Assembly: GCA_030018605.1 (NCBI GenBank)
Contig: JASEHP010000039.1
Span: 1-11,224 of the forward strand
Length of the DNA stretch: 11,224 nucleotides
Source: Thermodesulfovibrionales bacterium
GTDB taxonomy: Bacteria; Nitrospirota; Thermodesulfovibrionia; Thermodesulfovibrionales; UBA1546
Direction of reading: 5' to 3'
Positions 5,916 through 11,224 of this stretch are shown one piece after another. The notes beneath the pieces are model-generated. The model saw only the letters and a program-made list of their open reading frames with translations. It did no database searches and was not told the DNA's origin. Each line of letters opens with the position of its first letter. Positions within the stretch are counted from its first letter, which is position 1. A program made the translations under genes and the position numbers.

Positions 5916-7652
5916 ATGAATAGGCGCTGGCTTGTAAACAGGACCAACCCCGACTATATTAAATACTTATCAAAAGCCATCTCTGTTTCTCCTGCCTTTG
6001 CACAGGTGCTGGTAAGCAGGGGAATAAAGACACCGCAGGCAATCAATAGCTTCTTGAATCCGCATATCTCCGGCATTTCAGACCCTTTTGAAATTGACGG
6101 CGTAAAAACTGCTGTTGAGAGAATAAAACACGCTGCCGACACTAACGAAACCGTTCTCATCCACGGAGATTACGATGCCGACGGGCTTACCGCAACTGCG
6201 ATAATGGTTCATGCGCTGAGGGCATCCGGAATAGATGTCCATTATTTTATCCCTGACAGAATTGCTCACGGATACGGGTTTAATCCCGCTGCTGTAAAGA
6301 TTGCAAAGAAACTTGGAGCAACGCTCATAATCACTGTTGACTGCGGCATAACATCTTTTGACGCCGCTTTCAGCGCAAAGAAGGAAGGGATTGACGTCAT
6401 AATAACAGACCATCATGAACCGGTTGTCAGAGCGGAAGAGCAGCAGAGCAGTAGAGCAGAAGGCCACTGCGCCACTGCGCCACTGCGCTATTTGGTTCCT
6501 GAGGCAATAGCAGTCGTAAATCCAAAGCTCCAAACTCATAACTCAAAACTCTCTACTTTATCCGGCGCCGGGTTGGCATTTAAGATTGCACAGGCATTAT
6601 CCATGGTTCACGGTTCACGGTTCACGGTTCACGATTTGTTAGACCTTGTAGCAATCGGCACAATGGCAGATGTTGTTCCTCTCACAGGAGAAAACAGGAT
6701 TCTTGTTAAAGAAGGGATGAAGCTTATCCATGAAGGCCGGAGGCAGGGGATAAGGACGCTCAAAAGCGCAGCAGGCATTGATAAAAGAGAGCTCAGAGCA
6801 GGGCTTTTGTCTTTTACCCTGATACCCCGGATAAACGCAGCGGGCAGGATTTCAGACGCAAGCGATGTAGTCCGCCTCTTGCTGTCAGAGACAGAAGGAG
6901 AAGCTGAAGACCTCAGCTCATGGCTTAACAGGCTGAACGCTGAGAGGCAGAAAATAGAGGAATCAGTTTATCAAAAAGCCCGCGAGGCATTAAGTGTTAT
7001 GCATGACGAGCGTGCAATAGTGGTCTCAGGAAAGGGATGGCATCAGGGCGTTGTCGGCATTGTTGCATCAAGGATAGCAGAGGAATTTTACCGCCCGGCA
7101 TTTGTGCTTTCCATAAAGGATGGAATCGCAAAAGGCTCTGGAAGGAGCATTCCTTCTTTTGACCTGTGCGGCGGGCTTGCCGGCTGCGAAGAATTGCTCC
7201 TGTCTTTCGGAGGGCACAGGCAGGCAGCAGGTGTGCGGCTTAAGGCCGAAAACATCCCGCTTTTTGAAAAAGCGATACAGCGCATAGTTGAAACCGCTCT
7301 GTCCAAAGAAGATCTTGTTCCCTCACTTGAGATTGATGCGGATGTGGCGCTCTCTGAGGTTAACCACAGCCTTATCAGGGAGATTGCAATGCTTGAACCT
7401 GTGGGCTGCTCTAATAAAGAACCGTTCCTTGCAGCCAGGAAACTTGAGGTTGTAAATCCAAGGATAGTAGGCAGCAATCACCTTAAAATGAAACTAAAAC
7501 ACGGCGCGTATTCAATGGATGCAATAGGGTTTGATATGGGAACCACAGAGGTGTCCGGCGCAGTGGACGCTGTGTTTACTCCGGTCCTTAATGAGTATAA
7601 CGGAAGCAGCTATCTTCAGTTAAGCCTCAAGGCGCTAAGGCCGAGCAGGTAA
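5916..7652 (+). CDS. recJ: RecJ, single-stranded-DNA-specific 5'-3' exonuclease
   Basis: RecJ degrades single-stranded DNA 5' to 3' in recombination and mismatch and excision repair. The 578 residues match the E. coli enzyme in length. The DHH phosphoesterase motifs are all visible: DYDADG (85-90), VDCG (141-144), DHH (165-167), GTMADVVPL (248-256) and INAAGR (306-311). The DHHA1 domain follows with GSGRSIPSFDL (407-416) and SFGGHRQAAG (430-439), then an OB-like C-terminal domain ending in SYLQLSLKALRP. The oddity is the stretch between motifs DHH and GTMADV. Residues about 172-190, 205-213 and 230-239 are encoded by short tandem repeats (8-mers and 7-mers) that look inserted in frame in surface loops. 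They give low-complexity peptides such as RAEEQQSSRAEG and MVHGSRFTVHD. The catalytic residues are untouched, so the enzyme is probably active. The start ATG 5916 has poor Shine-Dalgarno support because a repeat abuts it. Confidence 0.95.
   Translation: MNRRWLVNRTNPDYIKYLSKAISVSPAFAQVLVSRGIKTPQAINSFLNPHISGISDPFEIDGVKTAVERIKHAADTNETVLIHGDYDADGLTATAIMVHALRASGIDVHYFIPDRIAHGYGFNPAAVKIAKKLGATLIITVDCGITSFDAAFSAKKEGIDVIITDHHEPVVRAEEQQSSRAEGHCATAPLRYLVPEAIAVVNPKLQTHNSKLSTLSGAGLAFKIAQALSMVHGSRFTVHDLLDLVAIGTMADVVPLTGENRILVKEGMKLIHEGRRQGIRTLKSAAGIDKRELRAGLLSFTLIPRINAAGRISDASDVVRLLLSETEGEAEDLSSWLNRLNAERQKIEESVYQKAREALSVMHDERAIVVSGKGWHQGVVGIVASRIAEEFYRPAFVLSIKDGIAKGSGRSIPSFDLCGGLAGCEELLLSFGGHRQAAGVRLKAENIPLFEKAIQRIVETALSKEDLVPSLEIDADVALSEVNHSLIREIAMLEPVGCSNKEPFLAARKLEVVNPRIVGSNHLKMKLKHGAYSMDAIGFDMGTTEVSGAVDAVFTPVLNEYNGSSYLQLSLKALRPSR
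6429..6488. repeat. Two adjacent octamer arrays inside recJ
   Basis: Four copies of an 8-bp unit occupy 6429-6460 (AGAGCGGA, AGAGCAGC, AGAGCAGT, AGAGCAGA). After two bases come three perfect copies of GCCACTGC (6463-6486). The first array contains GCAGT and the second ACTGC, so the two are partly inverted relative to each other, like the intergenic elements. They encode RecJ residues about 172-191, just after the DHH motif. Confidence 0.9.
6528..6555. repeat. Heptamer array CTCNNAA-type inside recJ
   Basis: The units are CTCCAAA, CTCATAA, CTCAAAA and a diverged CTCTCTA, in register with period 7. The stretch encodes RecJ residues KLQTHNSKLSTL in the loop before LSGAGLAF, a part that normally differs between RecJ proteins. 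The units are imperfect, so chance cannot be fully excluded. Confidence 0.6.
6605..6632. repeat. Four perfect GGTTCAC heptamers inside recJ
   Basis: GGTTCAC occurs four times without a mismatch or gap. Because 7 is not a multiple of 3, successive copies are read in different frames, giving VHGSRFTVH (RecJ residues about 231-239). The array lies just before the LLDLVAIGTMADVVP motif. Perfect identity of the copies suggests a recent origin by slippage or insertion. Confidence 0.95.
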
Positions 7653-7657
7653 AAGGC

Positions 7658-7726
7658 AGGGATTAGGGCTTAGGTGTTAGGGATTAGCAAAAAAACTTCT
7701 GAACAAACCCCCAATTCCCAACCCCC
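7658..7726. repeat. G-rich heptamer array and C-rich arm between recJ and rel
   Basis: Four heptamers fill 7658-7685: AGGGATT, AGGGCTT, AGGTGTT, AGGGATT. After about 20 bases, a C-rich stretch at 7708-7726 (CCCCCAATTCCCAACCCCC) has the same period on the opposite strand. The two arms are only imperfectly complementary. The array begins five bases after the recJ stop. GGG runs spaced by four bases could also form a two-tier quadruplex; this is not shown. Confidence 0.8.
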
Positions 7727-7740
7727 TTTTTTAAAAGTTG

Positions 7741-7746
7741 TATAAT
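7741..7746 (+). promoter_or_regulatory. Candidate -10 box of rel, possibly leaderless
   Basis: A perfect TATAAT ends seven bases before the A of the ATG at 7753. With normal spacing the transcript would begin at or next to the start codon, and there is no Shine-Dalgarno sequence upstream. The -35 region falls in the C-rich repeat arm and matches consensus poorly. This is inferred. Confidence 0.4.
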
Positions 7747-7752
7747 AAACTC

Positions 7753-9882
7753 ATGGCTGAAGACGTTGTAACGATTGACGACTTAATAAAAAAAGTGCTT
7801 TCTTACAACCCTGACGCGGACGTTGAACTCCTGAAAAAGGCATATATCTTTTCCAGCGAGGCTCATGGCAGTCAGACACGGGTAGAAGGCTCTCCGTATA
7901 TAGAACATCCCCTTTCTGTCGCATCTATTCTTGCGGACATGAAGATGGATACAACCACTATTGCCGCAGGGCTTCTCCACGACACAATCGAAGACACAAC
8001 CATAACGGCAAAAGACATGAAATCCCATTTTGGGAATGACATCGCATTCCTTGTAAATGCCCTTACGAAATTAAGCAGGATGGAGTTCATGACAAAAGAG
8101 GAGGCGCAGGCGGAAAATTTCAGGAAGATGCTTCTGGCAATGGCAGAGGATGTGCGCGTCATACTCATAAAATTTGCCGACAGGCGTCATAACATGAAGA
8201 CCCTTGAGCATCTGCCTGAAGAAAAAAGAAAAAGGATTGCCGCTGAGACGCTTGATATTTATGCGCCAATAGCAAACAGGCTCGGGATTGGCTGGCTGAA
8301 GACGGAATTTGAAGATCGCAGCTTTAAGTTCATGATGCCTGAACTGCATGAAGAGATTGTAAAGAAGATTGCAAAAAGGAAAGAGGAACAGGAAGTTTAT
8401 CTCAGAGAGGTTGTGAAGGAAATAGAGACAAGACTCAAAGAGGAAAATATAGCAGGGAAGGCCTCATACAGGATAAAACATTCCTACGGCATCTATCAGA
8501 AGATGCAGAAGCAGAGCATTACATTTGAGCAGATACAAGATGTCCTTGGAATCAGGATTATCACAGACACAAAAGCCAATTGCTATGCAATCATGGGCAT
8601 TATCCACTCGCTCTGGACGCCTGTGCCGGGCAGGTTCAAGGATTTCATCGGCGTCCCGAAATCAAATATGTATCAGTCATTGCACACCACAGTAATCGGG
8701 CCTAAGGGCGAGAGGGTTGAGTTCCAGATAAGAACTGCTGAGATGAACAGGGTTGCTGAAGAGGGCATAGCGTCCCACTGGAAATACAAAGAAAAAGGCG
8801 CTCTTACTGAAAAAGACAGCAGGTATATTGTCTGGCTCAGAGAGCTGGTGCAATCCCAGAAAGAGCTTAAAAATGCAAAGGATTTTCTTGAGGAGGTAAA
8901 GGGCGCTGTCGTGCCTGACGTTGTATATGTCTTTACCCCCAAAGGCGATATTAAAGAGCTTCCATCAGGCTCAACACCGGTTGATTTTGCATACAGCATC
9001 CATACGCAGGTCGGGCATAAATGTGTAGGCGCAAAGGTTGGAGGCAGGATTGTGCCGTTGAGATACCAGCTGAAAAACGGCGATACGCTGGAGATAATAA
9101 CCTCTCCAACGCACAAACCGAGCAGGGACTGGCTGAAATTTGTCGTAACACAGCGCGCAAAAACGAGAATAAAACAGTGGATAAACGCAGAAGAGCGGGT
9201 GCAGGGCGTGGAGCTTGGCATTAAAATTCTGGAGAGTGAACTGAAAAAACATAATATGAGCAATGCGCTTATGAAATCGGATGAGATACTGCAAGCAGCA
9301 AAGTCTCAGGGAGTGTCTTCGCTCGAAGAGCTTTTTGTATCAGTAGGATTCGGCAAAATTTCACCGCATCAGGTAATAAACAAACTGATGCCTGAAAAAG
9401 CCGCTGAGGAGATAGCTCCAAAGCCTGCCAAGTCTTCAGCAGAACAGAAAGGGATAAGCATAAAGGGAATAGACAATATTCTCTACCATACCGCAAAGTG
9501 CTGTTATCCTGTGCCCGGAGACAGCCTCGTAGGATTTATCACAAGGGGCAAAGGGGTGACAATTCACAACAAGAAGTGTCACAACCTTGAAAGACTTGCG
9601 GTTGATAATGTGCGGTTTGTGGATGTTGAGTGGAGGCAGGACGGTGACACAACATATCCTGCAAGGTTATTGGTTGAAACAGAGGATAAGCCAGGCGTGC
9701 TTGCCAACCTCAGCACGCTTGTATCATCCGAGAATGTCAATATCAGCCAGCTTGAGGCAATCGCAACCCCTGACAAGAAAGCCCAGATTACGTTCATTGT
9801 TGAGGTCAAGGACAAAAAACAGCTTACAGCTATCATACAGAAGATAGCGTCAATGGACGGCGTATTAAGGGTTAAGCGTTAA
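7753..9882 (+). CDS. rel: Bifunctional (p)ppGpp synthetase/hydrolase, Rel/SpoT family
   Basis: This enzyme makes and degrades the stringent-response alarmone (p)ppGpp. The 709 residues from ATG 7753 show the full long-RSH layout. The HD hydrolase domain has His52, His76-Asp77 (GLLHDTIEDT) and Asp143 (FADRRHNMKTL). The synthetase domain has RIKHSYGIYQKM (240-251), GRFKDFI (293-299), PKSNMYQSLHTTV (302-314) and EFQIRTAEM...EEGIASHWKYKE (323-347). TGS spans about 390-450 (YVFTPKGDIKELPSGSTPVDFAYSIHT). A conserved-cysteine region follows (AKCCYPVPGD, KKCH, 581-610), and ACT is at about 636-708. The RFKD form of the synthetase loop marks bifunctional enzymes, as opposed to the EFDD form of RelA-only enzymes, and the hydrolase site is intact. 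A TTG at 7738 would add five residues, but it overlaps the -10 box. It is separated from recJ by a repeat and perhaps has its own promoter. Confidence 0.96.
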   Translation: MAEDVVTIDDLIKKVLSYNPDADVELLKKAYIFSSEAHGSQTRVEGSPYIEHPLSVASILADMKMDTTTIAAGLLHDTIEDTTITAKDMKSHFGNDIAFLVNALTKLSRMEFMTKEEAQAENFRKMLLAMAEDVRVILIKFADRRHNMKTLEHLPEEKRKRIAAETLDIYAPIANRLGIGWLKTEFEDRSFKFMMPELHEEIVKKIAKRKEEQEVYLREVVKEIETRLKEENIAGKASYRIKHSYGIYQKMQKQSITFEQIQDVLGIRIITDTKANCYAIMGIIHSLWTPVPGRFKDFIGVPKSNMYQSLHTTVIGPKGERVEFQIRTAEMNRVAEEGIASHWKYKEKGALTEKDSRYIVWLRELVQSQKELKNAKDFLEEVKGAVVPDVVYVFTPKGDIKELPSGSTPVDFAYSIHTQVGHKCVGAKVGGRIVPLRYQLKNGDTLEIITSPTHKPSRDWLKFVVTQRAKTRIKQWINAEERVQGVELGIKILESELKKHNMSNALMKSDEILQAAKSQGVSSLEELFVSVGFGKISPHQVINKLMPEKAAEEIAPKPAKSSAEQKGISIKGIDNILYHTAKCCYPVPGDSLVGFITRGKGVTIHNKKCHNLERLAVDNVRFVDVEWRQDGDTTYPARLLVETEDKPGVLANLSTLVSSENVNISQLEAIATPDKKAQITFIVEVKDKKQLTAIIQKIASMDGVLRVKR

Positions 9883-9954
9883 GCGTTATTGCGTTGGGCG
9901 TTATTGCGTTATGGATAATTTTTTTACGCTATAACGCTATGGACGCTATAACGC
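9883..9954. terminator. Double-repeat hairpin between convergent rel and the release-factor gene
   Basis: The left arm has two direct copies of GCGTTATTGCGT (9883-9894 and 9898-9909). The right arm has two direct copies of ACGCTATAACGC (9926-9937 and 9943-9954). Each left copy is complementary to a right copy at 11 of 12 positions, and the loop (9910-9925) holds a T-run. Two GTTAAGC heptamers precede it, overlapping the rel stop. The right arm is followed by CTTTTAG. The location between convergent genes makes a bidirectional terminator likely, though the 3' T-run is short. Confidence 0.7.
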
Positions 9955-10354
9955 TTTTAGAGCGAAGCCTTTTCTTTTCGGAGACGATTCTTTTTTCAGC
10001 GAGCATCTTTTCCTTAGCCCGCTTTGAGCGCTTTCTTTTCTGGCGCCTAATCTTTTCTATCCTCTGCCTTTCCTCGCTTTCCTTTCCTTTTATCAGCTGT
10101 TCTATTTTTTTAACGAGGATGACCCTTGCATGATAGCGGTTTACTGACTGTGAGCGTTCTTTCTGGCATTTAACCTCGATGCCTGTCGGGATATGCCTGA
10201 GATAAACGCATGTGGAAACCTTGTTCACCTTCTGCCCCCCTTTGCCTCCAGAGCGGATAAAGGACTCCGCTATGTCGGATTCGCGGATGTTGAGGCTGAG
10301 CATCTTTGCCTTTAATGCGCTTACTTTTGCCTCGCTTACAGGGAACATTGTCAT
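9929..10354 (-). CDS. GGQ-motif release-factor homologue (ribosome rescue, RF-1 domain)
   Basis: A 141-residue protein consisting only of the peptidyl-tRNA hydrolysis domain of class I release factors, without codon-recognition domains. SFIRSGGKGGQKVNKVSTCVYLRH (about 31-54) contains the catalytic GGQ at 39-41. It is followed by PTGIEVKCQKERSQSVNR, then a long lysine/arginine-rich helix (about 90-135) expected to enter the ribosome. This layout matches stop-codon-independent rescue factors such as ArfB. In the spacing of PTGI.VKC...RS...NR and the basic tail it most resembles the C12orf65/MTRFR type. It probably frees peptide from stalled ribosomes or split large subunits. The start is ATG 10354, with an in-frame ATG at 10348. 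It is convergent with rel. The last codons (SVIASIAL and stop) are encoded by the right arm of the repeat hairpin, so the C-terminus appears to have been shaped by that element. Confidence 0.85.
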   Translation of the reverse strand: MTMFPVSEAKVSALKAKMLSLNIRESDIAESFIRSGGKGGQKVNKVSTCVYLRHIPTGIEVKCQKERSQSVNRYHARVILVKKIEQLIKGKESEERQRIEKIRRQKRKRSKRAKEKMLAEKRIVSEKKRLRSKSVIASIAL

Positions 10355-10363
10355 AATGGAGAT

Positions 10364-10369
10364 AGTATA
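10364..10369 (-). promoter_or_regulatory. Candidate -10 box of the release-factor gene
   Basis: Read on the minus strand this is TATACT, ten bases before the ATG at 10354. Normal spacing puts the transcript start about three bases before the start codon, and no Shine-Dalgarno sequence is visible, so the message could be almost leaderless. The -35 match is weak. Confidence 0.35.
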
Positions 10370-10381
10370 GCATCAGTCTAT

Positions 10382-10407
10382 CAATAAATAAGAACAATAA
10401 ATAAGAA
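10382..10407. repeat. Perfect 13-bp tandem duplication
   Basis: CAATAAATAAGAA is present twice without a gap (10382-10394 and 10395-10407), between the release-factor gene and the end of the Crp/Fnr gene. It is AT-rich and close to the -35 region of the release-factor gene on the minus strand. It may be slippage in AT-rich sequence. Confidence 0.85.
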
Positions 10408-10416
10408 AGTTCCACA

Positions 10417-11130
10417 TCAAGCAGGATGATTCAACAACTCTTTCATCTTTAATGGATTGAGCAATACAACCTCGTGGTATTTTACTTCTATTAAACCTTT
10501 TTCCTCCATCCTCTTTAATGCCCTTCCCACCACCTCTCTAACTGACCCCACAAACGAAGCCATTTCCTTTTGTGTTAGAGGGCAGATACTTTCCCCTTTG
10601 TTGTTTAAAGCACTGTGTTCAAGCAATAGTCCTGTCAGTCTAAAGGCAACATCTTTGAGAGAAAGGCTCTCTATAAGATTTGAAAATTTCTTTAAATGGT
10701 TAGCAAAATACTGCAGAAAATTAATTGCGATTTTAGGATGCCGCTGCAAAAGGCGTAGCATATCAGCTTTTTCAACTGCATATAAAATTGAATCATCAAT
10801 TGCATCAACGCAGGCGCATGTAGAGCCGCAGAAAAGGGATGTAAGGCATAAGATGTCGCCTGACTTAACTATTCTAACAATCTGCTCCTTATCGCAGGAT
10901 GAGCATTTAAATGCTTTTAATTTACCTGATGCCACAAGGTAAAGGGGGATGTCGCGTTCTCCCTCTAAAAAGACGGATTGCCTTTTTTTGCATTTCTTTT
11001 TACGCATCAATTTCTTTACCTCTTCCAATTCATAATGATCAAGGTTGGAAAATACCTTAAAAGATTTCAAGAAGGTGGATATATGGGGTGAATTTCTTAT
11101 TGTTAAATTTTTTGGAGATGTGGTTGTCAT
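10417..11130 (-). CDS. Crp/Fnr-family transcription regulator with cysteine-rich sensor domain
   Basis: A 237-residue regulator. The N-terminal beta-roll is the cyclic-nucleotide-binding type (about 23-140), and a linking helix (about 142-168) leads to the winged helix-turn-helix with LTQKEMASFVGSVREVVGRALKRMEEKGLIEV (185-216). The recognition helix reads REVVGR (198-203), close to the RETVGR of CRP. The effector pocket lacks the usual Arg-Ser/Thr phosphate cassette. Instead there are six cysteines: a CSSC pair at 76 and 79, and Cys95, 101, 105 and 107 in GDILCLTSLFCGSTCACV. Two more are Cys47 and Cys183. It therefore probably does not bind cAMP and may sense redox state, oxygen, NO or a metal; this is inferred. 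The N-terminus has no FNR-type cysteine cluster. It is transcribed leftward from its own promoter region with a palindrome upstream, towards the release-factor gene. Confidence 0.88.
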   Translation of the reverse strand: MTTTSPKNLTIRNSPHISTFLKSFKVFSNLDHYELEEVKKLMRKKKCKKRQSVFLEGERDIPLYLVASGKLKAFKCSSCDKEQIVRIVKSGDILCLTSLFCGSTCACVDAIDDSILYAVEKADMLRLLQRHPKIAINFLQYFANHLKKFSNLIESLSLKDVAFRLTGLLLEHSALNNKGESICPLTQKEMASFVGSVREVVGRALKRMEEKGLIEVKYHEVVLLNPLKMKELLNHPA

Positions 11131-11150
11131 GAATATGCCTATTTTATAAG

Positions 11151-11178
11151 TTTATAATGCTTTATATTTTTAAGGTAA
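11151..11178 (-). promoter_or_regulatory. Candidate promoter of the Crp/Fnr gene
   Basis: On the minus strand, TTACCT (11173-11178) and TATAAA (11151-11156) are separated by 16 bases, predicting a start near 11144 and a short leader before ATG 11130. The -35 match is only partial (TT..C.). A weak AGG (11138-11140) is the only ribosome-site candidate. Confidence 0.45.
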
Positions 11179-11192
11179 TTGTAAAAGTTTTG

Positions 11193-11212
11193 GCACCATT
11201 TTAAAATGGTGC
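11193..11212. promoter_or_regulatory. Perfect 20-bp palindrome, candidate operator
   Basis: GCACCATTTT and AAAATGGTGC form a perfect 20-bp dyad centred about 58 bases before the predicted transcript start of the Crp/Fnr gene, close to the class I activator distance. It is not flanked by a T-run on the minus strand, though it could be the stem of a terminator of a gene beyond the window. It is not a clean TGTGA/TCACA or TTGAT/ATCAA site, so the binding factor is unknown; self-regulation is a guess. Confidence 0.55.
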
Positions 11213-11224
11213 AATGGATCTAAA

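Noticed and set aside
6078..6539. Antisense open frame of 153 codons in recJ
   Set aside because: It lies opposite conserved RecJ motifs and shows no family resemblance.
6429..6632. CRISPR array inside recJ
   Set aside because: The units are 7-8 bp and directly adjacent, with no spacers of constant length.
7738..7752. TTG 7738 as the start of rel
   Set aside because: It overlaps the TATAAT box and has no ribosome site. ATG 7753 gives a normal N-terminus, so the extra five residues are unlikely.
8673..9263. Antisense open frame of 196 codons on the minus strand
   Set aside because: It lies wholly opposite rel, whose TGS and synthetase motifs prove the plus frame. The product is serine- and cysteine-rich without any domain.
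10457..10942. Plus-strand open frame of 161 codons
   Set aside because: It is a shadow of the Crp/Fnr gene on the other strand, whose helix-turn-helix is clear.

Overview
The window looks like chromosomal DNA of a Gram-negative, deep-branching bacterium of moderate GC. The gene order yajC – HD hydrolase – secD – secF – recJ – rel and the style of the proteins suggest Nitrospirota or a deltaproteobacterial relative. This assignment is inferred from gene style and order, because no rRNA or other taxonomic marker is present. Five conserved housekeeping genes anchor the reading: yajC, secD, secF, recJ and a bifunctional rel/spoT.

Layout. (1) Positions 1-2030, plus strand, are accessory: the 3' part of a membrane-anchored helical protein whose 5' end is out of frame or disrupted; a repeat-rich patch with two GGGGAC motifs and a hairpin; a small antitoxin-like gene with no recognisable toxin; and a two-gene toxin-antitoxin-like pair ending in a PIN-domain nuclease. 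(2) 2030-5835 is a protein export operon: yajC, a stand-alone HD phosphohydrolase, secD and secF. (3) 5916-9882 holds recJ (single-strand exonuclease) and rel (ppGpp synthetase/hydrolase). (4) From about 9929 the strand changes: a small GGQ-motif ribosome-rescue release-factor homologue and a cysteine-rich Crp/Fnr regulator lie on the minus strand, convergent with rel.

How the genes fit together. YajC, SecD and SecF are the accessory complex of the Sec translocon. RecJ, Rel and the release-factor-like protein are stress and maintenance functions (DNA repair, stringent response, rescue of stalled ribosomes). The Crp/Fnr protein has a cluster of cysteines in its sensor domain and a perfect 20-bp palindrome upstream of its promoter, so redox- or metal-responsive self-regulation is a plausible hypothesis.

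The most unusual signal is not a gene. From 3204 to 9954 nearly every gene junction carries a different short-period (mostly 7-8 bp) tandem array, usually as two inverted arms that can fold together. Three more such arrays lie in frame inside recJ, between its catalytic motifs. Each locus has its own unit sequence, but all share one architecture. They resemble the short tandemly repeated repetitive (STRR) heptamers of cyanobacteria in style, but here they are paired into inverted arms and invade coding sequence. No tRNA, rRNA, CRISPR array or complete insertion sequence was seen, and no gap without a gene exceeds about 220 bases.
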